Shown: piece by piece, positions 23,981 through 34,900 of the stretch | Position numbering within the stretch: the stretch's first letter is position 1 | Layout of the letters: each line of letters begins with the position of its first letter | Origin: Siniperca chuatsi | Lineage: Eukaryota > Chordata > Actinopteri > Centrarchiformes > Sinipercidae | Direction: 5' to 3' | Assembly (NCBI RefSeq): GCF_020085105.1 | Contig: NC_058042.1 | Coordinates: forward strand, 18,555,001 to 18,619,000 | Length of the DNA stretch: 64,000 bases | Program-made: the position numbers and the translations under genes | Notes under the pieces: generated by a model | Seen by the model: the letters and a program-made list of their open reading frames with translations, nothing else | What the model was told of the DNA's origin: nothing | The model's database searches: none

Positions 23981-24362
23981 ATGAAGTCCCAACCAGGCAC
24001 GGCGACGATGCTGCTGCCCATCGCTCTCTGCCTCAGTAAGGATGTCTCTTTAATTGTTGTCTGAGTGTGAAAAAAAGTTTGTAAGTGCCGAGTTTGCTCT
24101 TGCCTGTCCCATTTTGTGCACTCTTACTTGTTCCACAGTTTTTTCTGATGTGTCTGTTTCTGCACATTTGTTATTTCTCCAAACTGGACTAAGTTAGAAA
24201 CTCAGAGAAATTCCAGCAGGTTTGTCAGAAAAAGCTGACAAAGATGGCTGATAAACGATATTCCATTTAGCTTGTTCTGAAATTGAGGAGAGGAAGGTTT
24301 TACAAATGCACTTACCTTAATGAAATGCTCACTGTCATATTCTGATTGTCTTTCTCTCCTCC

Positions 24363-24405
<43 letters not shown>

Positions 24406-27400
24406 ATGCTTTTGGTGTATAACATCATGTTCTTCGGTGTGAATTCTGCTATCTATCGTTTTTGAGGGTATTTCCAGTGAGATTACTCTGCACACAGGGA
24501 ACACTTTTCATTTCTGAAGAGAATTTCAAAACATTTTGCAGACAGTAAAATTATGCTTAAAATTCAGGAGTAAAATACAGGAATAAAACAACAACAACAA
24601 CAACAACAACAACAGTTTTTAACATTATGTATTCATGCGTGATTAATAAACTCCTCAGGGAGGACAACCAGGACAGCAAAAGCTGAATCACAACTAGACT
24701 TTGGCATCAGACAGCAGCATGTCTCTGAGGCATAGACAGGACTCAGATCTTGGTAAACAATAATTGGAAAAATCATATTAATAATATAATAATATTAAGT
24801 CGAATATAAAGAAGGGGAATTTTAAAATGATTACAGTAATGCATATTTATTAACGTGAGCAGGTGATTTTTTCGACTCTTCAGGTAGGTGCTACTTGTGG
24901 TTGGCCGGCCTCTGGTTTATAAACTATATGGCTAAAAATATGTGGACACCCTTTAGGTCTGGGGCTGTTTTTCATGTTTTGGACTTGGCTCTTTAGCTAC
25001 AATTAAGGAAAATATTAATACTACAATATACAGTGATATATTTGAAAACAGTGTGCTTCCAACCTTGTGGCAACCGTTTTGGGAAGGCAAAAATAGTGTA
25101 AAGCGAGGACAAACAGTGTTTACAGGTGCTGAATCAAAAGAAAAACCAAAGGTAGAAGTCTGACAAAAATCTGCACACTGTACTGATAGCTCCCAATAAA
25201 TGTCTGACTTCTGCCAATAGTTTGGGGAAGGCCCAAGATTCATAAAGAAATGGTTTTCTTAGTTTGGTGAGGAAGAACTTGACCCGACCTCAACCCCATC
25301 TGACACCTTTAGGAGAGAGATCTACCAATTGACAACTCAAACACACCTCCACTCCCTCATGAATGGATCAGGTTAATGTACAGATTTAACTTTCACCAGA
25401 AGTCCTCTATTCCAAATCACTGTTTAAATATTCCAGTCAGACCTTTTCAGGAACTTTTCAGTGAAAGCTCAAACCAATCTCAGAGGGATGTGTTATGTAT
25501 GAGCTGATCAATGCACTCAGACAGCTCACACATGGTTTTGTAGTTCTACACTAAATTTGGCTTTGAGGATGTATAATCCCTCCAGATGAATGGAATACAA
25601 CATATTTCCATATTTGTTTGATCCATCTAAGCACCGGATAGATCATGTCTCTATAAACATATTAACGTTGTGTTTCACTCTACAAGATGAAATCCCCAAC
25701 CCAAAGAAACTAGTGATTTTATTCTTTCTCATCCCCAGTGTTCCCATATGCATATTCATTTATTTACACCAGTTTTGATCAAATTATCTCAGTACAGTGT
25801 ACAAATATACTTTTCTCTTGTCTTCTCCTCTCCGGTAGGCTTGGTCCCTGTGTGTTTCGGAGCTGCACTTCCTATTTCATGTGGGTCCATCTACAAGAGT
25901 TTTGCTCAGTGTTTACTCACACTTGGAGACAGTTTGGTGGAAACACAAAAAGACCAGAGCACACAGGACATTGATGCAATCTGCAGGTGTGTGTCTGCCC
26001 ATCACCATGGTAACCATCCAGTAACACCTTTGTCTGTCTTGATACAACTTGGCTCAAATTGTTCATGTTATAATCATTAAAGCTGCTGTCCAGATGAGCT
26101 ATTTTAACATGATGGATTTCCATGAACTTTTGCACAGACATTCATGGTTCCCACAGGATGAATCCTACTCATTGAAGTTATCCCTTGACTTTTCCTCCAG
26201 TGCCCCCATGAGGTTGACTTTTTTGGCTTTTAGTGAAATATCTTACTATCTAAATGTATATGACCAAATACCTGAAAAACTAATGACATTCCCATCAGCC
26301 TCAGCTGAACATTATGTGCTAATAGCGAATGTTCGCATGCTAACATGCTAAACTAAGATGGTGAACATGATAAACATTATACCTGCAAAACATCAGCATA
26401 TTAGCCTTGTCGTTGTGAGCATGTTAGCATGCTGATGTTAGCATTTAGCTCAAAGCACCAAGTACAGCCCCACAGAGCTGCTAGCAAGGCTGTAGATTCT
26501 TAGTCTCTTGTTATATTCATAATGGTAATGTGTGCTCGTAGTGACAAACCCACAGAGAATCATCACCCGACTCATTTCTCCTCAGATGCACATTGTTTTG
26601 GGTTTATGCAAACAACTTTATTGTTTTGGTTCAGACTCTTCGGTCTCATCAGCGTCATTTCCAGATGCACCAGGCAGAAAACATCCTCTCTTCTCTATTA
26701 AAAAACACATGATGCAATGAACAATGCTCTTCTTCTGTTGCATTTCTGCCAGAGTAGCTGCAGCATGTTTACTGCCCCCTAATGGACTTGTTTGGTTAAA
26801 ACTTACTTGCCGTTATCACCAGTAATAAAAAAAGTTAAGGATTATAACTTTAAAGAGTAATTTACCACCAGACTGGAAAGCATTGTTTCACTGTCCTCTC
26901 TCAAGTCTGTTTCTGTTGGACGTGGTCTGAATGGTGCTTTGGTGCACCTGTAACCACACCCAACAGTGATGTCACAGAGTCCTGCAGTACAACTGTACAG
27001 CAACGCAGCATCGTGAAGGGTTAAACCACTGGAGGACAGTGAGAAACGATTTTTAGGAGTCTTAATTACTCACCTGCTCAGGTGTTAACCATAAGTAATC
27101 TCATCGCTGTGTTACTGTAGTTTACTTTCTACTTACGGCCCTGGTAAATGATGTATTGCAGTGATTACATTTCTACACTTAACACTGACATCTCCTCATG
27201 TCCTGGTTCCTTGAAGGTCCTGGAATGCGTTCCACGTTTGTGCCAACTCAGCTCTGGCCGGCTGTCCTGGAGAAGCAGCAGCTGTCTGGGAGTCTCTAAG
27301 GCAAGAATCCAGAAAGACGCAGTTTTCTGGAAACCTCTACGACATGTGTGCCAGCCGCAGCACCCTCCCACCCAGCACTGTGCCTGCACCCCAGAGCCCT

Positions 27401-27520
27401 CCCACCTCCGACCAGACCAACCAGGAAACGCTGAAAGGGCAAACATACAAGCACAGCCCCACCCTCACCACACTGTTGTTCCCTGTATTCAGCACCCTAC
27501 TACTTCTGCTCAGGAGTTAG
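23981..27520 (+). CDS. nrn1l: Neuritin 1-like, GPI-anchored
   Basis: Three coding exons, 23981-24035, 25839-25986 and 27217-27520, give 168 aa. The junctions (A|GC and AG|G) keep the frame. Residues 1 to about 27 are a signal peptide (MLLPIALCL core). The mature domain has six cysteines at 33, 43, 67, 76, 84 and 112, in the neuritin pattern (SCGSIYKSFAQCLLTLGDS, then SWNAFHVC and LYDMC). Residues 113-148 form a Pro/Thr/Ser-rich spacer. The tail TLTTLLFPVFSTLLLLL is a C-terminal hydrophobic segment suited to GPI attachment. Neuritins are small cell-surface or released proteins that promote neurite growth and synapse formation. NRN1L lies close to THAP11 in human 16q22.1, which supports it over NRN1. 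The start at 23981 gives the shortest standard signal peptide. Confidence 0.9.
24366..24404 (+). repeat. TG microsatellite in nrn1l intron 1
   Basis: About 19 TG units. A (CAA)n tract follows at about 24589-24613. Confidence 0.9.
24930..25335 (+). mobile_element. Decayed Tc1-like transposon fragment in nrn1l intron 1
   Basis: From 24959, plus-strand reading gives WGCFSCFGLGSL, then SVLPTLWQPFWEG. This is the catalytic region of a teleost Tc1 transposase, with relatives of EELDPTSTPSD near 25280. TGTGGACACCC at 24942 resembles its terminal sequence. It has a short internal disruption near 25100-25200 and many stops. It is the same family as the antisense fragment at 22.3-22.7 kb. Confidence 0.75.
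26105..26510 (+). repeat. Dispersed teleost repeat (GCTAACATGCTAA family), copy 1
   Basis: Shared blocks with the copies at 42, 44, 53.6 and 61.5 kb are 'ttcatggt.ccca.aggatgaatcc', 'cattcccatcagcctcagctg' and 'gcatgctaacatgctaaactaagatggtgaacatg' (in parts). It lies in nrn1l intron 2. Confidence 0.8.
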
Positions 27521-29567
27521 TTAACCAGTCTAAGTCTTTTATTCAGAGTGATGACAGCTGGCCATCAGAGTCCTGCTCCCCCTACGATCCAAACCCGTGA
27601 GGGTAAACACTCTTCACAAGTCAGGCTCATCATGATCACATATCAATCCTAAAATAAGGATTTCAATAACTGGATCAAAATGAAACATTTGATTCAGGGT
27701 TTCTTACATGGACAAGGTTGTGCATCTATTTAGGTATTAAATAAATATCAATACATTCAGATTAAGACGGTGTAGTCCCTCATTCGTCCAGGAGTGTTCT
27801 ATCGTAGAAAAGGTTTCAGTCGTAGTCATCTGGACACTGTTTTCAGAATCAACATTCAGATTATCACACGTCTTTCTCTTAGAAAGAAGGTGACCAAAAA
27901 GTTGCTTTCATTCTGACATAAATATTTAAATTAGGCATACTAGTAGCTGATCAACTGTGTTACTTAAGATACGTGTTTAATTGATTTGCGATTAAATTCA
28001 CATCATGTGATATTGCTTGGTCAATCTTTTATAGTTTGAAGTGACAAACAGTTAATGTAGGGAGAGAAGAACAACACCCTCCACTCGGCTGCCAGAAAAA
28101 GTCTCAGTTATCAGCTAATATTTGTTGTAAACACTTTATTTTGTATCACTACTGCAGTACATCAGTAATACCACATCATTTTTAGGACAAAAGAGATTTC
28201 AAGGGACATTGTAATGCCAGGTGTTCAGATCTGCTCGTTATCCAATCAGGTGTGATCCAGAGGAGAGTGTTATCACAGGGTGCACAACAGTGTTTGTGCA
28301 GTAATTCATCACCCTGTATGACTGGTTTAACGTCAGAAAATTAGATTTCTGTGTGGAAGCATTCTTTGCAGTGTGTGCATGATGCTGCTAAATGTTATCA
28401 CTTGTTTAAAACTGTGTCATTTCATGTGACCCCTTTTAATGGTTTTCCAGTCCTTTTTTTGAGCAGTTTTATGCTGCTTTTTCTATTCTGAACTGCTGCA
28501 TACAGTGAAGTTTCACTTTAAGCAATTGAATAACTTCATGCATCCCCTGTGTAGCAGTTAAAAAGGACACATAACAGAGCACACACATCTCAATTAAACT
28601 CATAGGGCAAAATAATAATAAACACATAATTACAAAGTACTAAATAGCATAAAGTGCAAAGTACAACAAGCAGATTCTAAGTATGTAAGCCTGTGGTGGG
28701 AAGAGGGAGTGAGAAGGGTTCATCCTCATAACATTAACAGTTTCTGTAATGTTATTTAATGTTATATAACTTTTCTTTGATACTGAGCGAGCTCTGTTAT
28801 GCAATCACACTCTGCATTTTATTGATTAGTTTTCACATTGCCAATGTATTTACTGTATTATTTTCTGGTTTTGTTTTTGGTTATTTGCATTATTCTGTTT
28901 TTTCACAGCAGTAGAGAGTGCTCCATGCCTCTTTGTTTCACTTTGACTTTTAACCCAACAAAAACTTAAATTAAAGGTATGCTGACGTACACAATGCTGA
29001 GTAATTCTCCTTAAATCACAACTATTTTTTGTTTTTCTTTTCTTGAAGTCATGGGTTTTTGTGTCGTTTGTGTGTGTGTATGTGTTTGTGTTTAATCTTA
29101 ATACTCTTAAGCTGTTTCATAACAGCAGAATCATGAGTAGATTAATCTCATCTGTCTTTATTCATCCACAGTGTAGCAGGTTGCACCTCGAAACCCTTGA
29201 AAACAGTCTTAGTGCCCTCAGATGGAGGATAAATACTGTAATGAAGTGAATGATGATTGGTTGTGTGCCGTGTTGCCGTGTCAGCGCTGTCATGAAGTAT
29301 GACTTGAACATGATGTGAACAGGTGTGACAACTAAAGGTCAGAAGTGATAACTTCATTACTGCAGCATGCTGAATTTAAGAAGTTAATGCAGTGGTCACT
29401 GAAACCCTCAGGTGGACGTCTTGCTTTATATTCTGCTTCTACTTAAAGATTCCTGTGTTGATTAAATGTCAGGTCACCACCATGCAGCCTCTGTGACCCA
29501 AAGTTCACAGGTTTAATGGTTGATTTGAATAGTGCTGATTCACACACTTCCCATGTAGCTTTAGGCT
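27521..29567. other. Intergenic region between nrn1l and the slc38a8 duplication
   Basis: Probably contains the nrn1l 3' UTR. No ORF with recognisable features; no named repeat. Confidence 0.35.
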
Positions 29568-30933
29568 TCTGCATCTGATTCCTGTTGCAGTTTGAACATG
29601 ACTGTGGTAGCTGATAATATTTTTTATCTGCAATCGGACTGCAAGTCAAAAAGTCTCTGGTTTTGTCTACTATTTACTAACAGACTACATGTTGAAAAGC
29701 CAGATTATAACCCTGATTTGGCCATGATGACTGATTTTTCAACACTGTGGACAGTCTGCACAACATATGGCAGGTCACCACGGACAGAGAGGGGATTCAC
29801 ATCTGTTGCCGTGTGACTGAGCTTCATGATTATATTGATCAGGATTGATTTTTACACATTAAATATGAACAAATATGAAGGTGTTACTGTAGTCTGAGTG
29901 GGAATCTAAAGGCAGTGTGCCTGTGTATGACTGCAGTCGTCTGCAAACATCAGTTGTGCGTCTTTTCACAGTCAGTTCGGAAAATGTGTTCTCCCACCTT
30001 TTACAGTCAGTGTTTTCCTACCTTTTTCTAAAGATAATAAGATAATTTAAGACAACTAACCAATGAAGATAAGTTAATAATTATTAGCCTGGTCCCAGGC
30101 CTCCAAATGCCTGCATCCCTGCATCAGGCTAAATAATTATTAAAAAATTAAAGGAACATTGTTTTTCTACGTGATGTATTTGCTCTGCCAAAAAAGCAAA
30201 TTGTAAGTTAATTAAAAAACTGCACAGTGTTGGTCTGGATTCACTTCCTGTCCGGTCTTATGTTCTTTATGTTACAGCTGTGACAGTTTGTCTGCTTTCC
30301 CTTAGTGTTTCCAAATGTTATTCCCCTGCCCTGTGTCTCCTGTTTATCTACTGCGGCTCTCCAGTCACTCATCCCCAGATTGTTGTTTCAACCACAGTGG
30401 TAGTTACTAGTCGGCCATCCATTGCTTTTTCTAAAGCATTCAGTCTGTTCATGTTCTGTGTTATATTCGCTAACGTGAGTTTCTGTGCTCCACGTTTGCT
30501 CTCAGCCACGCCCTCGTCGCCACCATTAGCTCAGCTACCTGCTTACCTGTTCTGGATCTTCATCCCAGTTTCGCCAAGCTCCACCACCATGTTTTCATGT
30601 CCTCGCTGCCAGCTCTGGATCCCAACCCCTGGTCTTCATCCACTTCCCCTTTCCCGTTCTTCAATGAATCTCTATATATTCCTACCCATTGTCTGAGTCC
30701 TGCACTTCAGCCCAACCGTTTAGTAAAACCTAACACTTTAAATTGTATTTTTGTGGTCCATCACTTCAACATCCTTTTGTGATAAAATGTAATGATCATC
30801 ATCATCATCCTATTTTTACTCTGCAGGTTTACATGGATAAATTAATACATCCTTTTGCTTTACTTCTTCAAGTGGACTCCTGAGATATTTCTGAAAACAG
30901 CACAAAATGCCTGGAGGATAAACTCTTTGAACT
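29568..30933. repeat. Tandem-duplicated segment A, copy 1 (upstream of slc38a8)
   Basis: Nearly identical to 33011-34373. The only differences I see are three one-base homopolymer length changes (an A run, and two C runs near 30300 and 30325). It is non-coding; the ORFs in both copies are chance. A small hairpin (30074-30091 with 30125-30143) is part of it. Confidence 0.95.
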
Positions 30934-31770
30934 GTCCCCAGAACACCTTGGTGTGCCTGCTCACTCTAATCTCTTTTTCTCCTGCATTTCACTTGAGGAA
31001 ATCGGCAACATCACCATGAAATCTTTCTAAGGTGCCCCTCACATTCTGCACCCAGCTGTTGAAATGTTTAAGATACAACAAAAGAAAGATTCCTCCTGCC
31101 TTCCTCCTGTACTTTCTGATCCATATGATCAGGACTTTATTTTACCAGCACATAAACAAATGCTACAACCCTGTATACAGTATTGCACACCAACTCTACA
31201 TATGTTATTCTGTAAATACATTAAATAAATAAATGAAAACTAAACAATGGCCAATTATCCCTTAAGCTGGGTCCTGCTTTGTTTTCTAATCTTTCTTTTC
31301 AAAGGTTTTTTGTGGCCTTTATTTGACAGTTGAAAGTACAGAGGAGAGAGAGGAGACATGCCACCACTTATTTCTTTATTTAGAGTCCCTGGTGTCAAAA
31401 TCTAGTTTTAAGACTTTCTATTATTTCAGTTTTGTGCTTACTTGTTGCATATTTTGAAATGCTATTCCAGCATAGAAAACCTGTTTAAATTGTGAAGAGA
31501 GTGAGTAACATATTATAGCTCTGGAGCCCCATAGCAGGTTAATCCAGCCATGCTGTCATTAGACAGACACGTTTTCATGCTTTTCTAATGTTCACTGATG
31601 GCTAATAGAGAAGGTCCCCTTCTGTGTAGCATCTTATCTGAGAGCTTGAGCAGAACTACTATAAATATCAGAGACAGACAAACCTTAAAAGAGAGAGAGA
31701 GAGCACAAGCAAACATACTCACTTTAGTGACACATTTGTCACCTTAGAGTGAAATGTTTAATAGTCAAAA
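30934..31770. other. Upstream flank of slc38a8, present only once
   Basis: This stretch, the promoter and the first part of exon 1 are missing from the second copy of the duplication. A short (GA)n tract lies near 31690. No gene is recognised. Confidence 0.5.
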
Positions 31771-31830
31771 TGTCCAATTAGACCACGTGAGGCGCGTGGG
31801 TGTGGACTATATATTTGCATGGTTTACCAC
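31771..31830 (+). promoter_or_regulatory. slc38a8: Candidate slc38a8 core promoter
   Basis: In order: CCAAT at 31774-31778, an E-box CACGTG at 31784-31789, a TATA-like TATATATT at 31808-31815, and an octamer ATTTGCAT at 31813-31820. The ATG follows about 165 bp later, a reasonable 5' UTR. Spacing of CCAAT, E-box and TATA is plausible, but the start site is inferred. Confidence 0.45.
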
Positions 31831-31984
31831 TTACACACCGCTTTACTTTTAAAGAAACTCAGAAGAATGAACCAAACACTTGGACTACTTTGGGAAAGTT
31901 AGTTGTATTAAACATCTTTCTAGAAAAGTATAATTTAGAAGCTTCTCCTCCCGGTGCGGTGAGTCTCGGAGCTGGTTCAGGATC

Positions 31985-34900
31985 ATGGAAGAACTGGCCC
32001 GGGAGAGCATCAGCCTGCTGGCCCGGTCTGCGTCTCATGCGGACCCGCCGCGGCTCGGCTCGATCGGCGCGGTGTTCATCATGCTGAAGTCTGCGCTGGG
32101 AGCCGGACTGCTCAACTTCCCCTGGGCTTTCCAGAAGGCGGGGGGAGTGAAATCTGCCATCAGCGTGGAGCTGGTGAGGAAAAGATCAAACACCTGCTAG
32201 TCTTGCTAACTGCTGTTGTTGGTGCATTGGTAAGAAAAAGTGTTGTAGGCTTGTTGTGCACATAAATGGCCCTGCATCAATCTATTCTTAATACTTTCAT
32301 GGAATAATCAGGAACTTTTAACTGCAAAAGCCTTAATTTTATTGACCTTTATCTTTCAATATGTTACTATCCAGAGGCTTTTGGGGTGTCAGTTTGACTT
32401 TTATCCTGTAGCCTGAGTATGTATAGACTCACCACCACTCTGTCTCTCCCTGGTGTGAAACAGGCACATCTTTCTCACAGGTGAGCTCTAATGAAGCTTC
32501 CAGTTTAGGTGAGGACATGAACTTTCATTGCGCTGCTTCTTCTGACTGCCACAAAAAATGTGTGTGTGTGTCTGTGTGTATGTGCCTCATGGATGGATTT
32601 CCATACAGGGCTTTCCAAGAATAGGCCCAGGGGCCCAGGGGCCCAGGGGCCCAGTAAGTGAGGGGACTGCTAAGAAGTGACAGCTCCCTCTGGAAGGAGT
32701 TCAATGTCTCAATCACATTTTTGTTGCTCCTATCTCTGGTATTTGAAAACACCATATATGATCTAATATTTGTAATTAATGTTTGTTTATTTTCCATATA
32801 AAACGGCTACATAATGCATAGCCTACTTAGGCTACAGTCAGTCTACATTAAAATTAAAACAAGTAAGGGAACCTACATTAGAATAAGCAGAATAATCTTT
32901 GCTCTAGGAAAATATAACTTACAACGCAGGTTTCGTTTGTCAATCTGCTGTGACAGGAAGCTTTAAAAAGAATTAGAGCTGAAACAGTCGATTAATCAAT
33001 TAGTTGATTGTCTGCATCTGATTCCTGTTGCAGTTTGAACATGACTGTGGTAGCTGATAATATTTTTTATCTGCAATCGGACTGCAAGTCAAAAAGTCTC
33101 TGGTTTTGTCTACTATTTACTAACAGACTACATGTTGAAAAGCCAGATTATAACCCTGATTTGGCCATGATGACTGATTTTTCAACACTGTGGACAGTCT
33201 GCACAACATATGGCAGGTCACCACGGACAGAGAGGGGATTCACATCTGTTGCCGTGTGACTGAGCTTCATGATTATATTGATCAGGATTGATTTTTACAC
33301 ATTAAATATGAACAAATATGAAGGTGTTACTGTAGTCTGAGTGGGAATCTAAAGGCAGTGTGCCTGTGTATGACTGCAGTCGTCTGCAAACATCAGTTGT
33401 GCGTCTTTTCACAGTCAGTTCGGAAAATGTGTTCTCCCACCTTTTACAGTCAGTGTTTTCCTACCTTTTTCTAAAGATAATAAGATAATTTAAGACAACT
33501 AACCAATGAAGATAAGTTAATAATTATTAGCCTGGTCCCAGGCCTCCAAATGCCTGCATCCCTGCATCAGGCTAAATAATTATTAAAAAATTAAAGGAAC
33601 ATTGTTTTTCTACGTGATGTATTTGCTCTGCCAAAAAAGCAAATTGTAAGTTAATTAAAAACTGCACAGTGTTGGTCTGGATTCACTTCCTGTCCGGTCT
33701 TATGTTCTTTATGTTACAGCTGTGACAGTTTGTCTGCTTTCCTTAGTGTTTCCAAATGTTATTCCCTGCCCTGTGTCTCCTGTTTATCTACTGCGGCTCT
33801 CCAGTCACTCATCCCCAGATTGTTGTTTCAACCACAGTGGTAGTTACTAGTCGGCCATCCATTGCTTTTTCTAAAGCATTCAGTCTGTTCATGTTCTGTG
33901 TTATATTCGCTAACGTGAGTTTCTGTGCTCCACGTTTGCTCTCAGCCACGCCCTCGTCGCCACCATTAGCTCAGCTACCTGCTTACCTGTTCTGGATCTT
34001 CATCCCAGTTTCGCCAAGCTCCACCACCATGTTTTCATGTCCTCGCTGCCAGCTCTGGATCCCAACCCCTGGTCTTCATCCACTTCCCCTTTCCCGTTCT
34101 TCAATGAATCTCTATATATTCCTACCCATTGTCTGAGTCCTGCACTTCAGCCCAACCGTTTAGTAAAACCTAACACTTTAAATTGTATTTTTGTGGTCCA
34201 TCACTTCAACATCCTTTTGTGATAAAATGTAATGATCATCATCATCATCCTATTTTTACTCTGCAGGTTTACATGGATAAATTAATACATCCTTTTGCTT
34301 TACTTCTTCAAGTGGACTCCTGAGATATTTCTGAAAACAGCACAAAATGCCTGGAGGATAAACTCTTTGAACTAAAGACTAAAAACTAAAGCCGGACTGC
34401 TCAACTTCCCCTGGGCTTTCCAGAAGGCGGGGGGAGTGAAATCTGCCATCAGCGTGGAGCTGGTGAGGAAAAGATCAAACACCTGCTAGTCTTGCTAACT
34501 GCTGTTGTTGGTGCATTGGTAAGAAAAAGTGTTGTAGGCTTGTTGTGCACATAAATGGCCCTGCATCAATCTATTCTTAATACTTTCATGGAATAATCAG
34601 GAACTTTTAACTGCAAAAGCCTTAATTTTATTGACCTTTATCTTTCAATATGTTACTATCCAGAGGCTTTTGGGGTGTCAGTTTGACTTTTATCCTGTAG
34701 CCTGAGTATGTATAGACTCACCACCACTCTGTCTCTCCCTGGTGTGAAACAGGCACATCTTTCTCACAGGTGAGCTCTAATGAAGCTTCCAGTTTAGGTG
34801 AGGACATGAACTTTCATTGCGCTGCTTCTTCTGACTGCCACAAAAAATGTGTGTGTGTGTCTGTGTGTATGTGCCTCATGGATGGATTTCCATACAGGGC

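Noticed and set aside
29592-30782. ORFs repeated at 29.6-30.8 and 33.0-34.2 kb as a duplicated gene
   Set aside because: They show no protein family features, and their repetition comes from the non-coding tandem duplication.
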